Assembly: GCA_028289605.1 (NCBI GenBank)
Contig: JANQON010000011.1
Location: 1 to 64,000 of the forward strand
Length of the DNA stretch: 64,000 nucleotides
Origin: Hyphococcus sp.
GTDB taxonomy: Bacteria; Pseudomonadota; Alphaproteobacteria; Caulobacterales; Parvularculaceae
Reading direction: 5' to 3'
Positions within the stretch are counted from its first letter, which is position 1, and each line of letters begins with the position of its first letter. Under the pieces are notes generated by a model. That model worked only from the letters and a program-made list of their open reading frames with translations, made no database searches and was not told the DNA's origin. Shown here in pieces: positions 34,826 to 43,377 of this stretch. Both the position numbers and the translations under genes were made by a program.

Positions 34826-35241
34826 CGACGTTGTTCGCGGCTTCCAGCGCCGCCGCTTTTTTCGCGGCGCTGGCCCTTTTCGGTCTGGCCGCGCCCGCCT
34901 CCGCGCAGAGCTCCAAGCCGCGTTACATCGGCGGTAGCGAAGCGCACGGCGTGAAAGCGTATGCGATACAGAATCCATGCGTCGCCGGCTCCGCGGATGT
35001 CGATCTCATCGCGGAAGACCGAGCCATTTTCACCGAACCGCGCCGCAATGACGTACGCAATGTTATGAGCGGGGTCGCCTACGTAATCGGTGAAGAATGC
35101 GCTGCGCAGCAGGTTCGGATTCGCAAGGTCACCTTCGCCGGATACGCTGACGGCGAACTCTTGTTTGCAGCGGCCGTGACGCCGAACGGGGGGTGGCTGA
35201 ACGTAAGATCGGTCGAAATTGATGCGGCGACGGACCGCTGA
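34822..35241 (+). CDS. Secreted protein of unknown function
   Basis: A 139-residue exported protein with a signal peptide ending in APASAQ and two Cys in the mature part (NPCVAG, EECAAQQ). I recognise no family. The start ATG overlaps the stop of the SH3b lipoprotein gene, so the two are translationally coupled, and it is followed after 16 bases by the FHA-ABC gene. The frame extends upstream but only within the lipoprotein gene. Role unknown; the context suggests a periplasmic component of the FHA locus. Confidence 0.75.
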   Translation: MTTLFAASSAAAFFAALALFGLAAPASAQSSKPRYIGGSEAHGVKAYAIQNPCVAGSADVDLIAEDRAIFTEPRRNDVRNVMSGVAYVIGEECAAQQVRIRKVTFAGYADGELLFAAAVTPNGGWLNVRSVEIDAATDR

Positions 35242-35257
35242 ATAGGCGGCGCGGCGA

Positions 35258-37558
35258 ATGACAGATCCTTGTCTTGTGATTGACGGTCGCGAGGAGCCGA
35301 TTGCGCTCGGCGGCGAAACACTGTTGGGCAGAAGCGCTGAAGCCGATATCGCGTTTCCAGACGACATGACGTGCTCGCGCCGGCAAGCGATAATTACTGT
35401 CGATGACCGCGGCGTCATCATTCATCCGCTGTCAGAGAATGTTCCGGTGCTCGTAAATGGAACGCCTCTGGGCGGACCGGTCGCTGTGGAGCCTGGTTCC
35501 GAGATCACCTTCGGCGCGCAACGCATGACCCTGCGGGACAGCGCTTCAGCCATGCGCGGTCCTGCCGCTGCGCCCCCAGATGCAACCGTTTTTGCCGGCG
35601 GGAGAAGCGCCGCCAATGCGCCGCAGGAGCACGCCGACGACATTGCGTTACATGATCGCCTGATCATCGGACGCGCCGGCTCCGGAGCAGACGTCGAGCT
35701 CGACCATCCGACCGTTTCACGTCGTCATTCTCAGATTAGTCTTTCCAATGGCGTTGCGATTCGAGATCTTGGCAGCACTAACGGCACGTTTGTGAACGGC
35801 GCGCGGGTTGGCGGCGCGCAGCAGCTAAGTTCCGGCGATCGAGTCGAGATCGGCCCCTTTTCATTTGTGCTGGAGGGATTGCGCCTCAAATCGCGCGGCC
35901 GGACCGGGGCGGCCGCATTGTACGCATCCGGCCTCAGTCTCGAGGTTGCCTCAGGGTCTTCACGTCTGCGCATTCTCGATGATGTCAGCGTCGAGATTCA
36001 GCCTAAGGAGTTTGTTTGTATTGTCGGCCCAAGCGGATCAGGCAAGACAACCTTGATGAAAATCCTTGCGGGTCGTGCGACTCCGACCGGAGGCGCAGTG
36101 ACGCTCAACGACGTCGACCTCCGTACAAACTTCCAGAGCCTGAAACAAGATATGGCGATGGTGCCGCAACATGATGTGTTGCATGAAAACCTTAAACTTC
36201 GCAGGGCGTTGAATTATACGGCGATGCTACGCCTGCCGGAGGACACGTCAGCCGCTGTACGCGCGCAAGCAGTTGAAAGAGCCGCCGCAGATGTTGATCT
36301 CCAACATCGTCTTGACACGCGCATCGGCAATCTGAGCGGCGGCCAAAAAAAGCGTGCAAGCCTCGCCAGCGAGACGCTCAGCGGGCCGAGTCTTTTATTT
36401 CTGGATGAAGTCACAAGCGGCCTTGATGAGGCGACTGACCGTGAAATCATGCGCCTGTTGCGCCGCAAGGCCGACAACGGAATGACGGTCATTTGCGTGA
36501 CGCATACCCTCGCAAATGTAGAAGAGTTTTGCCACAAGCTTATTGTCATGGGCGAAGGCGGAGTTTTGAGCTTTGTCGGTCCGCCGCAAGACGCATTCCG
36601 GCACTTCGGCGTGTCGCGTCTTGGTGAAATCTTTGATCGTTTGCAGGAACAACCGGCGACATATTGGCGTGCGCAACTCGGCCCTTCGCAAAGCTTCTCG
36701 GCAACCGGCGCCGGCGGGCCGCAGTCCGAAAGCGCCAAACCGCGCGTATCTCCGGCGACACTGCTGCGGCAGTTCAGTATTCTGACCCGGCGCAACATCG
36801 ATTTACTTCTAGCGGATCGGCGAGCGCTGATTATGGCCGCGGCGCAATCCATATTAATTGGCGTCCTGATTGGGTATGCGTTCAATGATTTCGGCCCTCC
36901 CCCACAGGTGGAGATTACCTCAAAGAACGCGCTATTGCTTCTTCTCGGTCTTTGCGCCATCTGGCTCGGGTGCAATTCCGCTTCTCAGGACATTGTCGGC
37001 GAGTTGCCGATATTCCGCAGAGAGAACGACGTAAACCTGTCCGCCGGCGCCTTCGTGGTTTCAAAGTTTGTTGTCAGCGGCGCATTCACCATGCTGCAAC
37101 TTGCCGTAGTGTTCGGTTTAGTCGCCATGTTCGCTGATTCGGTGCCGGGCGAGCCCATAGCGCAGTTGACGCTCCTTCTGATTGGCGCTCTCGCCGGCAC
37201 CAGCATTGGCCTGCTGATTTCTTCCCTGGCTGACACCAATGAGCAGGCGACCACGATTGTGCCGCTTGCATTGGTGCCGCAGCTTATTCTGGCCGGGGTG
37301 CTTGTTCCAAAACTGCCGGAATTTGCGACTGCAATCGCTAAAGTGGGCGTCAGCGGCTTTTGGCTGACGGAAGGAATGAAATCAAATCTGATCGAAGCAG
37401 AGGGCCCGATAGAGATTTTTGATCCGATGGCGAACGCAATCGTCGCCATGGAAGCTGAACCCGCGCTGGCAGGCGGAATCATTATTGGCGTACACAGTCT
37501 CTTTTTTCTGTTCTTGGCGTACCTGTTTGTCCTGCTCGGCGCGCGCAAGCGCGACTGA
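35258..37558 (+). CDS. FHA-FHA-ABC exporter (ABCG-like, single polypeptide)
   Basis: A 766-residue protein. FHA1 (about 20-95) is degenerate: the usual SRRH reads SRRQ and there is no STNGT. FHA2 (about 130-205) is canonical, with LIIGRAGSG, TVSRRHSQI and GSTNGTFVNG. Between them is a linker with DATVFAGG (T110), a possible phosphosite. The ATPase has Walker A GPSGSGKTT (257-265), signature LSGGQ (359-363) and Walker B LLFLDE (379-384). About six membrane helices follow from residue 520. This resembles the design of Mycobacterium tuberculosis Rv1747, an FHA-controlled ABC transporter phosphorylated by PknF. The substrate is unknown. Confidence 0.93.
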   Translation: MTDPCLVIDGREEPIALGGETLLGRSAEADIAFPDDMTCSRRQAIITVDDRGVIIHPLSENVPVLVNGTPLGGPVAVEPGSEITFGAQRMTLRDSASAMRGPAAAPPDATVFAGGRSAANAPQEHADDIALHDRLIIGRAGSGADVELDHPTVSRRHSQISLSNGVAIRDLGSTNGTFVNGARVGGAQQLSSGDRVEIGPFSFVLEGLRLKSRGRTGAAALYASGLSLEVASGSSRLRILDDVSVEIQPKEFVCIVGPSGSGKTTLMKILAGRATPTGGAVTLNDVDLRTNFQSLKQDMAMVPQHDVLHENLKLRRALNYTAMLRLPEDTSAAVRAQAVERAAADVDLQHRLDTRIGNLSGGQKKRASLASETLSGPSLLFLDEVTSGLDEATDREIMRLLRRKADNGMTVICVTHTLANVEEFCHKLIVMGEGGVLSFVGPPQDAFRHFGVSRLGEIFDRLQEQPATYWRAQLGPSQSFSATGAGGPQSESAKPRVSPATLLRQFSILTRRNIDLLLADRRALIMAAAQSILIGVLIGYAFNDFGPPPQVEITSKNALLLLLGLCAIWLGCNSASQDIVGELPIFRRENDVNLSAGAFVVSKFVVSGAFTMLQLAVVFGLVAMFADSVPGEPIAQLTLLLIGALAGTSIGLLISSLADTNEQATTIVPLALVPQLILAGVLVPKLPEFATAIAKVGVSGFWLTEGMKSNLIEAEGPIEIFDPMANAIVAMEAEPALAGGIIIGVHSLFFLFLAYLFVLLGARKRD

Positions 37559-37576
37559 CGGCGCACTGAACACATC

Positions 37577-38464
37577 ATGTATACAGACGCTTTCATTAGT
37601 CATTCCAGCCGTGATCAGCGACGCGCGCAGACAATCTGCGCGCTGTTGGAAAAGAAGGGCCTGTCTTGCTGGATAGCCCCGCGCGATGTGCGGCCTGGGC
37701 GCGACTATGCAATCGAAATCCTCGATGGCATCGAGAACGCGGCGGCTTTTGTTGTGACCCTGTCAGAGTCGGCGAACGAATCAGAATTTGTGAAACGTGA
37801 AGTGGAGCGCGCCGCGAATTGGCGCAAGCCAATCATTTGCGTGCGGCTGTCCAACGTAATGCCAGCGCGCGCGCTGGAATTGTTTCTGTCAACGACCCAC
37901 TGGATCGACGCTTTCGGTCCGGTTGACGATAGAGGACGCTACGACATTGTTCGCGCCGTACGCGCCGCCGGCGGCGGTCCGTCTCATCTATCCGCTGATG
38001 CGAGTCGGTCAGTTCATCCCACGGCAAAGAGCGTCCACTCATTCCCGTCCATGTTGAAATGGAGATTGGGTCAAGCGCGACGCGCTTTAAATCGCTTTGC
38101 CGATCTAGAATTCGCAGCAAAACTATTCGGACGTCGCGATGTGCGTTTTCAAGCTTTGGCGTTCTTGCCTCATGACACACGCTTTTCGTTTCGCGGCTTA
38201 AAAATTGAACGGAGCGATATAGAACGCGGCGTCACGCTTGGGCGCGGCGATGACGCCGGGCAGTACCAGATCAATCACCCAACGATTTCGCGCAGGCATC
38301 TTGAGATGATTTCAACTTCACGCGGAATCAGGATCACCGATCTGGGGTCTACCAATGGAACATTTATCAACCAAATGAGGCTGAAACCGCATACGCAGTA
38401 TCGGTTTTCGATCGGCGATCGGCTGCGCATTGGGGGACTGGACGTATCGGTTTACCCATCGTGA
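37577..38464 (+). CDS. TIR-FHA fusion protein
   Basis: A 295-residue protein with an N-terminal TIR domain (residues 1-115) and a C-terminal FHA domain (about 205-293). The TIR part has DAFISHSSRD, CWIAPRDVRPGRDY and SEFVKREVERA; Glu75 is in the position of the catalytic Glu of TIR NADases. The FHA part has VTLGRGDD, TISRRHLEM and GSTNGTFIN. There is no membrane segment, so it is cytoplasmic. It is the last gene of the FHA locus, 18 bases after the ABC gene. TIR may be an NAD-cleaving effector or a scaffold; neither is shown. Confidence 0.92.
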   Translation: MYTDAFISHSSRDQRRAQTICALLEKKGLSCWIAPRDVRPGRDYAIEILDGIENAAAFVVTLSESANESEFVKREVERAANWRKPIICVRLSNVMPARALELFLSTTHWIDAFGPVDDRGRYDIVRAVRAAGGGPSHLSADASRSVHPTAKSVHSFPSMLKWRLGQARRALNRFADLEFAAKLFGRRDVRFQALAFLPHDTRFSFRGLKIERSDIERGVTLGRGDDAGQYQINHPTISRRHLEMISTSRGIRITDLGSTNGTFINQMRLKPHTQYRFSIGDRLRIGGLDVSVYPS

Positions 38465-38934
38465 CTTGATTTGGGCTTAGTTTTCAACGGCGGACGCGTT
38501 TTCGCAGTCTCTGCTCATTGTTGATTTAGCAATCCAAGTTCAATGGACTCCATCTTTACCGAACGCGTATCCCAAAGCGATCGACGTCAGCGCCCACATG
38601 GAACCGCTGCCTGGCGGCGATGGAAGCGATCACGATTGAACGCGTCGCCGTCAGCGTTCACCCTGTGCGCCGAATAATCGACAAAACGCATGTGATCCGT
38701 TCAATCGCTGCTCTTGTGGCCGAGGATCCGCCATGGAAGCGCAAAACCGCAGGCCGGGCTCAGACGAGGCCCTTTCTGCTGCGATCCAACGCGCCCTTGG
38801 CGGCCAGGCGGCTTTCTGTGTCAAAGCGCCCCGATTCGGTCTGCGACCATCATCGACCTCGACCTGCGCACTGGCGACGGCTTCTGCGAAAATCAACATA
38901 CGCCTGCCGGTTTTGGCGGTTGCGCATCTTTCCG
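38465..38934. other. Gap with no supported gene
   Basis: 470 bases between the TIR-FHA gene and the glyoxalase-related gene. Short open frames exist on both strands, for example at 38733-38948, but none has a good start site or a recognisable product. One frame begins with a DEALSAAIQRALGGQAAF segment that faintly recalls YdaS-type antitoxins, then loses resemblance. It could hold a decayed small gene. Confidence 0.45.
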
Positions 38935-39375
38935 TCAGGCTGCCCTGACATTCAGATGCGCAATTCCATCGGATGTTCTGTCGTAGGCCTCGCCGTTTTG
39001 ATTGACGACGCATGTCACTCTTCGTCGCAAGGCCGAAAAGCTCTCGAAGCTGACAACATCAACCGGCTGGTCAAAATCGATGGTCAGCCGAAGCCGGTCC
39101 GGAGACAGGCGAACGATCCCGACGACCTCTCCGGTGAAGGACTGGTTTAGATATCGCCCGGAAACGCGCGCGCCGATGACAAAGACGGACGCTGCGGCGC
39201 GACTGCTGGCAGCTGCATAGATCGTGTTCCAGTCTTTGAAGCCAAACTGTTCGGCGACAAGTTCCAGGGACTCACTGTGACTAATGAAGTCGCCATCACG
39301 CGCCAAGCCTTCGCGCAGGCGCTTCGCCTGACGTTTCAATTGATTAATCGGTGGAACAGTCTCTTTACCAGACAT
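38935..39375 (-). CDS. Glyoxalase-superfamily-related protein
   Basis: A 146-residue protein whose N-terminal half carries the helical motif found in the glyoxalase superfamily-related proteins: INQLKRQAKRLREGLAR followed by ISHSESLELVAEQFGFKDWNTIYAA. The C-terminal half is a small beta domain (VSGRYLNQSFTGEVVGIVRL). CAGGAGG precedes the ATG at 39373-39375; the frame is open further upstream but without such a site. Such proteins are common in plasmids and alphaproteobacterial chromosomes; function unknown. Confidence 0.8.
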   Translation of the reverse strand: MSGKETVPPINQLKRQAKRLREGLARDGDFISHSESLELVAEQFGFKDWNTIYAAASSRAAASVFVIGARVSGRYLNQSFTGEVVGIVRLSPDRLRLTIDFDQPVDVVSFESFSALRRRVTCVVNQNGEAYDRTSDGIAHLNVRAA

Positions 39376-39638
39376 GCCAATGGCCTCCTGCAAAACAACG
39401 TGCGCTATTAAATGGAGCTCGCATTGCCATTGGTCCGCACGCCGTCGAAAACAGCTCATTGGATCACTTTTGAAGGACTTCACCAAAGCATAAGGCTTGC
39501 GAGCGGCAGGGGCCTTCACCCGAGGGCCCTCCTACGTGTCGGCGTGAACTGAGTCAACGCAATAATACTCAACACGAACTATTCGATGGCGGACACCGCA
39601 TTGGACAGGCGTCGATGGAACGATTGCCGGCGGTGTCG

Positions 39639-40211
39639 CTACATGAATTCATGTATCGAATCGCCCTCAAACTCGGCTCGAAGCTTGGCGACGCCCCGAC
39701 GCACCCATGACTTCACCGTGTTAGCCGGCGCTTCCATTTTGTCTGAAATTTCAGCAATCGAGTTCTCTTCCAAATAGAAAAGACGGACAGCGTTTCGTTG
39801 GGAGTCTGGTAAACGATCCAAGCGCTTAGCGAGCTCACTGGAGACATTGCCCGCCAGCGTGCGATCGAACGGGCTTTTCTCGTCGGCAACGTACCGGTCG
39901 CAAAACTCTTGCCCGACATGCCCCGGTCGCCGGCGCCGGAGCGCATCGATGCCGGCGTTTCTCGTTATAACCGAAAGCCAGGCAATGGCGCCGCCCCGCT
40001 TGGGATCAAAACGGTCTGCTCTGTTCCAGACGGCGATGTAAACCTCTTGCAACACGTCGCCGGCTTCGGTCTGATCGCCCAGAATTCTGATCAATACGGC
40101 GAACAGTTTTCCCGATGTCGCTGCGTAGAGCGCCCTGAAGGCATGCCGATCGCCTGTCGCTGTTTTCAGCAAAAGCGCATTGAGCGCCATGCCGTTAGCC
40201 GAATTTTCCAC
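39639..40211 (-). CDS. ECF RNA polymerase sigma factor (orphan)
   Basis: A 190-residue ECF sigma factor with sigma-2 (residues about 20-90; LYAATSGKLFAVLIRIL, DVLQEVYIAVW, GGAIAWLSVITRNAGIDALRRRR) and sigma-4 (about 130-180; LDRLPDSQRNAVRLFYLEENSIAEIS and NTVKSWVRRG). No anti-sigma gene is next to it. It resembles the second ECF at 42.3 kb, which has a cupin anti-sigma partner, so it may share that partner or be controlled otherwise. A candidate ECF promoter lies upstream at 40251-40278. Confidence 0.92.
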   Translation of the reverse strand: MENSANGMALNALLLKTATGDRHAFRALYAATSGKLFAVLIRILGDQTEAGDVLQEVYIAVWNRADRFDPKRGGAIAWLSVITRNAGIDALRRRRPGHVGQEFCDRYVADEKSPFDRTLAGNVSSELAKRLDRLPDSQRNAVRLFYLEENSIAEISDKMEAPANTVKSWVRRGVAKLRAEFEGDSIHEFM

Positions 40212-40250
40212 TGCCCGCTCCGCCTTGCTTCCTGTTGTGGATCGGGCGTG

Positions 40251-40278
40251 TTTACGACGAGCGCACAGAAAAGTTCAC
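40251..40278 (-). promoter_or_regulatory. Candidate ECF promoter AACTTT-N13-CGTAAA
   Basis: On the minus strand GTGAACTTT, 13 bases and CGTAAAC lie about 40 bases before the ECF gene that ends at 39639. It is similar to two sites before the DUF4331 and ferritin genes, with one base less spacing. Confidence 0.4.
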
Positions 40279-40455
40279 GAGCGATCAACGAAGGTCTTCA
40301 CGGCTGCGTGAGACTGGCGCAGCGCACTTTTTTGGTTCCGCGCTGCGCCGCCAGCCTTGTAGTGAGGGCTTCATCGTCTCGCCTTCGAGCGACGCCGCCG
40401 TCATTGCGCCAGGCCGATTTCCGATCTTCTTGAACTATTCAATTGCTCAACTGAC

Positions 40456-40483
40456 GAAAACGGGCGGGTTTGTTCCCGCCCGT
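40456..40483 (-). terminator. Rho-independent terminator after the DUF4331 gene
   Basis: On the minus strand a perfect 9-bp stem, ACGGGCGGG / CCCGCCCGT with a six-base loop, is followed by TTTT. It begins about 15 bases after the DUF4331 stop codon. Confidence 0.85.
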
Positions 40484-40497
40484 CGCATTATAATGCG
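40484..40497. repeat. 14-bp palindrome CGCATTATAATGCG
   Basis: A perfect palindrome sits between the DUF4331 stop codon and the terminator stem. It may extend the terminator structure or be a protein-binding site; only the symmetry is seen. Confidence 0.4.
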
Positions 40498-42015
40498 TTA
40501 CTCGTCGTCGCTTTCGTCATGATGCCCGTGGTTTCGCCCGTTGAGCGGCGTTGCCGCGTAGGGAAAGACGTCATTGTAGGTGATGTCATTGCGATCGACG
40601 CGATCGACATTGACGCCGGAGAATACCTGCGTGATGTCATCATTCGGGCCGGGAGTGATGCCGGTCAACCCCAGCGCAATAACGGCGATGTCGACTACAT
40701 CATCGCCGAACCGTCGACCATTTGGCCAACCGCCCGGAATAAAGCCGCCGTTACCGAACGGGTCTTGGACTTCGCTTTTGAGAATGTCCCCGCCGAACAC
40801 GCCCAGACGATTGAAGCCGTCCTCACCGGCAAGCTTCGCCGGTCCCGTCGTCAAATCGACTTTGATGAGGTCGGGAATATAGATCTGTTCAAGAAGTCCA
40901 GGGATCAGGGGGCCCGGGCCGAATCCGGCCAACTCCGGATTGGCCGCGATCTCGGCGAGTTCGAAGTCGCCTTTAGGCGAGCCTTGGTTGTAAGCGTCTT
41001 TCTTGTTGATGGGCAGCAGCGCCTCGACAAAAAGAGGGTTGCCTTGGCGGCCCACCTGATCGAAGGCGCCGAATTGCGGTCCGAAAGTCTCGAATGATTT
41101 CGGGCCGTCATTCCTCTTGAAGTTTTCGAATTTTCGCCGGCTGGTTGTCGCATAGACTCCAGCGATTTTGGCGCCTTTCAATTCTTCGATTGGAATATTT
41201 AAGACGATCGTATGCACATTGAATCCGCCTTGGCTATCGAACGGTTTTGTCGGCGTGCCCGTGTTCCGGCCAAAGCTGAGGTCAAGGTCGAAGATGGATT
41301 GAATATCCGCGTAGAACCCGTCATCACGCTGACCGGCGAACGCGATGTATCCCTTCTTCAGTTCAGCGATTCCCGATTTTGTATAAGGATCGAGCGCGTC
41401 AATCGACGATACGCCTTCCTTGGCGCGCATGTCGCCGTCATCGTTAGTGTTGTAAAGCGGCGTCAGCAGGCCCTGATTGTTCGGCGGCACAATCAAGCCA
41501 TCCCGTATTCCGGAACCAAGAACTTCAACGCCGCCTTCGCGACGACGACCCTCGCGTCGTTTGCGGGACCGTTCACCACTCGTAACTTTTGTCACGCGGT
41601 AGGTTTGTTGAAGATTCTGGTTGCCGCCTCCGGGGGATACTACGCCCTGAAACGCTTGTAGGATCGTATTCTGATTGTCGTACTGAGTCGAAAAGTCAAA
41701 GTTGTACGTTAAGTTAGTTTTTCCGTTCGTTGCGTTCTCATCAAGCGCAACGTGGATCGAGTAGCGAACGCGGTCGTCAAAGCGATAAGCGTTGGGACCG
41801 ATGCCGGGCTCCTCAAACGGGAATACCGACAACGCAGTCGTGAGATAGAGTTGGCCTTTCGAGTCTTCGCTGAGAAAGGCGTAAACATCGGTCGTGTTCG
41901 CCGCGTCATCAAAAGTGATCAGCGGCGCGTCCATATGGCTCGATGCAAGCGCAGAATTTTGCGCGACTGCAGCCAGCCCGACCGCGGCTGCGGCCAGCAA
42001 AGTCTTCGTCTTCAT
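40498..42015 (-). CDS. DUF4331 family exported protein
   Basis: A 505-residue exported protein. A signal peptide ends at NSALAS, followed by the DUF4331 hallmark SHMDAPLITFDDAANTTDVYAFL. Later blocks are FNVHTIVLNIPIEELKG, FVEALLPINKKD and RLGVFGGDILKSEV. There is an insert of basic residues at about 150-165 (SRKRREGRRREGG). The C-terminal tail is His/Asp rich (NGRNHGHHDESDDE) and could bind metal. DUF4331 proteins often occur near ECF sigma factors and cytochromes; function unknown. It is divergent from the second ECF gene and has a candidate ECF promoter. Confidence 0.9.
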   Translation of the reverse strand: MKTKTLLAAAAVGLAAVAQNSALASSHMDAPLITFDDAANTTDVYAFLSEDSKGQLYLTTALSVFPFEEPGIGPNAYRFDDRVRYSIHVALDENATNGKTNLTYNFDFSTQYDNQNTILQAFQGVVSPGGGNQNLQQTYRVTKVTSGERSRKRREGRRREGGVEVLGSGIRDGLIVPPNNQGLLTPLYNTNDDGDMRAKEGVSSIDALDPYTKSGIAELKKGYIAFAGQRDDGFYADIQSIFDLDLSFGRNTGTPTKPFDSQGGFNVHTIVLNIPIEELKGAKIAGVYATTSRRKFENFKRNDGPKSFETFGPQFGAFDQVGRQGNPLFVEALLPINKKDAYNQGSPKGDFELAEIAANPELAGFGPGPLIPGLLEQIYIPDLIKVDLTTGPAKLAGEDGFNRLGVFGGDILKSEVQDPFGNGGFIPGGWPNGRRFGDDVVDIAVIALGLTGITPGPNDDITQVFSGVNVDRVDRNDITYNDVFPYAATPLNGRNHGHHDESDDE

Positions 42016-42081
42016 ACAAGTCTCCGTTTGGGTTATGCGGCCGGGATGCGGCCTGCGCGACGCGATGCGCCGACAGGTCCA

Positions 42082-42109
42082 TAAACGTGACTATTGCCCA
42101 AAAAGTTGC
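42082..42109 (-). promoter_or_regulatory. Candidate ECF promoter GCAACTTT-N14-CGTTTA
   Basis: On the minus strand, upstream of DUF4331, GCAACTTT is followed after 14 bases by CGTTTA, about 67 bases before the start codon. The same GCAACTTT-N14-CGTATT is found before the ferritin gene at 43.4 kb. Confidence 0.5.
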
Positions 42110-42272
42110 GGTCGCCATTGGCGGCCTGCGCGCAGAAGCCGAATTCGGAGTAGCGCGGTGAAACCGGTTTTCCGATTAAAGCCCAAATTTCCGTCGCCGC
42201 GCCGAAGACAGGCAAGCGCTGAAGCGATATAGTCTTGCCGCCTTCAGAGCAACGAATAACGGGGAGTATGGG

Positions 42273-42818
42273 GTGAAAACCAGCGGTGAAACGGCGACGT
42301 TACTTGGCGAAATCGCCGCAGGCGATCGGGCGGCGTTCCGTACGCTGTATGAGGCTACTGCGCCGAAACTTTTTGCGGTCGCCATGCGTATACTCAAAGA
42401 TACGCAAAAATCGGCCGACGCGGTCCAGGACGCCTATCTGCAGATTTGGCGGCGGGCCGCTCAGTATGACGTTGAAAAGGGCGCCGTTGAGGCATGGATG
42501 GTCAGTATCGTAAGGTTTAGGGCCATTGACATTGCGCGACGCGAGCGGACGCAATCGGAGTACATTGAAGGTAATTTCGTGGAAGAACTCGAGACTGTGT
42601 CCATGCCGGCAAATGCCGACGGTACTCCCGAAACGATGATCGCTCTTCGCGACTGCTTGGAGCGGATTGGAGGCGATCAGAGGCGCGCGCTATTGGAAGT
42701 TCACTTCAACGGATACACAGGAGAAGAGTTCGCCGCCCGGCACCAAATCCCGGTGGGGACAATCAAGAGCCGAGTTCGCCGCGGCCTCCAAAGCTTGCGA
42801 ACGTGCATGGAGCAATAA
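42273..42818 (+). CDS. ECF RNA polymerase sigma factor
   Basis: A 181-residue ECF sigma factor close in sequence to the orphan one at 39.6 kb (LGEIAAGDRAAFRTLYEATAPKLFAVAMRIL, DAVQDAYLQIWRRAAQYDVEKGAVEAWMVSI). Sigma-4 has IGGDQRRALLEVHFNGYTGEEFAARHQIPVGTIKSRVRRG. The start is GTG at 42273 with a GGGGAG site. It overlaps its anti-sigma gene by 16 bases, the usual arrangement for a coupled sigma/anti-sigma pair. Confidence 0.93.
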   Translation: MKTSGETATLLGEIAAGDRAAFRTLYEATAPKLFAVAMRILKDTQKSADAVQDAYLQIWRRAAQYDVEKGAVEAWMVSIVRFRAIDIARRERTQSEYIEGNFVEELETVSMPANADGTPETMIALRDCLERIGGDQRRALLEVHFNGYTGEEFAARHQIPVGTIKSRVRRGLQSLRTCMEQ

Positions 42819-43363
42819 CATTGACAGAGTCGACCGATACGCTCGCATCTGAATATGCGCTGGGAATACTAAGCGAGGGCGAGCGAATGCGCATTGAAGA
42901 ACAAGCGATTCGCGATCCAGAATTGGCTGCGCGGATAGCCTGGTGGACGAATTGCTTCTCGCCCTTGTCACTTGCAGGCGAAGATATTGATCCGCCTGAT
43001 GACTTGCTTTCGAAGATTGAAGAGAGGCTTGATCGGCAGCATGCTGCGGGCGGGGGCGGATCAACTACAATTCGCGAAACTGAAGGAAGATGGGTGGAGA
43101 TTGCGCCGGGCGCACGCAAAAAACATCTGTATTATGATGATAAGTCGCGTTCGGAGGCGTTTCTAATTGACCTCGATCCCGGCGCGCGTCTCCCCGAACA
43201 TGGACATGAGGGAACGGAAGACTGCCTGGTCATTTCTGGTGATTTTTCGATTGGCGACCTACGCCTGAAAGCAGGGGATTTTCACGCCGCATTCACTGCC
43301 TCACGCCATGCTGCTTGTCGTTCCGAAAGCGGGTGCCGCCTTTTTATAAAGGCCGCCGCATAG
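42803..43363 (+). CDS. Cupin-containing anti-sigma factor (RskA/ChrR-like)
   Basis: A 186-residue protein that probably binds the sigma factor encoded just upstream. The N-terminal part (residues about 10-60; ASEYALGILSEGERMRIEEQ and AWWTNCFSPLS) has the RskA-type anti-sigma pattern rather than a zinc-binding ZAS motif. The C-terminal part is a cupin (residues about 95-180) with EHGHEGTEDCLVISG, where His and Glu could bind a metal, as in the ChrR cupin that senses singlet oxygen. No membrane helix, so cytoplasmic. The start is GTG 42803 or possibly TTG 42821. Confidence 0.87.
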   Translation: MHGAITLTESTDTLASEYALGILSEGERMRIEEQAIRDPELAARIAWWTNCFSPLSLAGEDIDPPDDLLSKIEERLDRQHAAGGGGSTTIRETEGRWVEIAPGARKKHLYYDDKSRSEAFLIDLDPGARLPEHGHEGTEDCLVISGDFSIGDLRLKAGDFHAAFTASRHAACRSESGCRLFIKAAA

Positions 43364-43377
43364 ATCCCTTAAGCCGC

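Noticed and set aside
28126-38464. A type VI secretion locus
   Set aside because: Kinase, phosphatase and FHA genes are present, but no tss, hcp, vgrG or clpV-like gene is in the 64 kb.
38620-39150. 176-residue plus-strand frame over the glyoxalase-related gene
   Set aside because: The minus-strand protein has a conserved INQLKRQAKRL and FGFKDWN motif and a strong ribosome-binding site.
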